Source of the DNA: Chthonomonas sp. UBA2362
GTDB lineage: Bacteria > Armatimonadota > Fimbriimonadia > Fimbriimonadales > Fimbriimonadaceae
Direction: 5' to 3'
Length of the DNA stretch: 48,298 nucleotides
NCBI GenBank assembly: GCA_002344135.1
Contig: DDTO01000004.1
Coordinates: 1-48,298 of the forward strand
This document shows, piece after piece, positions 48,189 to 48,298 of this stretch. Position 1 is the first letter of the stretch; the number at the start of each line of letters is the position of its first letter. Below the pieces are notes generated by a model. The model did no database searches and was not told the origin of the DNA. It was given only the letters and a program-made list of their open reading frames with translations. The position numbers and the translations under genes are program-made.

Positions 48189-48298
48189 TATTGAGCGACG
48201 CAGCGTAACGGGCGCTAGCTGACACACGCCGCGAGAGGAAGGGTTGGGGACGGCGAGCAGGCTTGCTGATTACTCCCCCTGCCGGCACGGGCTTCGCC
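48189..48298. other. Window end, no gene seen
   Basis: The last 110 bp contain no recognisable gene, hairpin with a T run or promoter. Confidence 0.5.

Overview
This window looks like chromosomal DNA of a GC-rich, free-living, diderm-type bacterium. Signs are a flagellar cap gene, HlyD-type and LolA-like envelope proteins, Tat- and lipoprotein-type signals, and secreted proteins ending in paired calcium-loop (dockerin-like) modules. This mix, plus FolE2, an alpha-2-macroglobulin and many exported proteins of unknown function, resembles Armatimonadota of the Fimbriimonas type. That placement is an inference from gene content; Planctomycetes-like or other diderm lineages cannot be excluded without a search. 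No phage, insertion sequence, CRISPR array or rRNA was seen. There is one tRNA gene.

Layout. 0.1-6.7 kb: a DUF1003 membrane protein, an exported beta-carbonic anhydrase, a tight three-gene unit of exported proteins (Tat-signal Gfo/Idh/MocA oxidoreductase, FGE-fold protein, ThuA-like protein), a convergent HlyD-type adaptor and a stand-alone cyclic-nucleotide-binding protein. 6.7-13.3 kb (minus strand): a large secreted protein with a dockerin-like tail, a HerA-like ATPase with an unusual P-loop, and a membrane class III nucleotide cyclase. 13.5-23.5 kb: a hypothetical protein, metG, a TolB-like propeller protein, a BI-1-like membrane protein, tRNA-Pro(CGG), a rhodanese, rimO, an S41 peptidase, an odd 21-bp tandem repeat and an MFS transporter.

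23.6-38.7 kb is a 15-kb run of plus-strand genes mostly about the cell envelope: M48 protease, AMIN-type murein amidase, GerMN protein, an orphan sugar-type ABC permease, a lipoprotein, a polytopic membrane protein, a thioester alpha-2-macroglobulin, a VanW protein coupled to it, a D-Ala-D-Ala carboxypeptidase and a GHL10-type glycoside hydrolase. Several genes overlap by a few bases, suggesting translational coupling. 38.7-48.3 kb: an SDR and LolA-like pair, fliD, an HDOD protein, a zinc-ribbon protein, folE2 with a perfect 20-bp dyad at its start codon, two related exported proteins, a DUF167 protein and a second dockerin-tailed secreted protein.

The most interesting signals are: a TAnnnT/CATAAT hexamer placed almost exactly 6 nt before several start codons that lack a Shine-Dalgarno sequence, implying leaderless mRNAs; the alternating 21/42-bp tandem repeat at 22063-22251; the alpha-2-macroglobulin/VanW/carboxypeptidase neighbourhood; the HerA-like ATPase with a degenerate Walker A next to an inverted-architecture cyclase; and the folE2 dyad.
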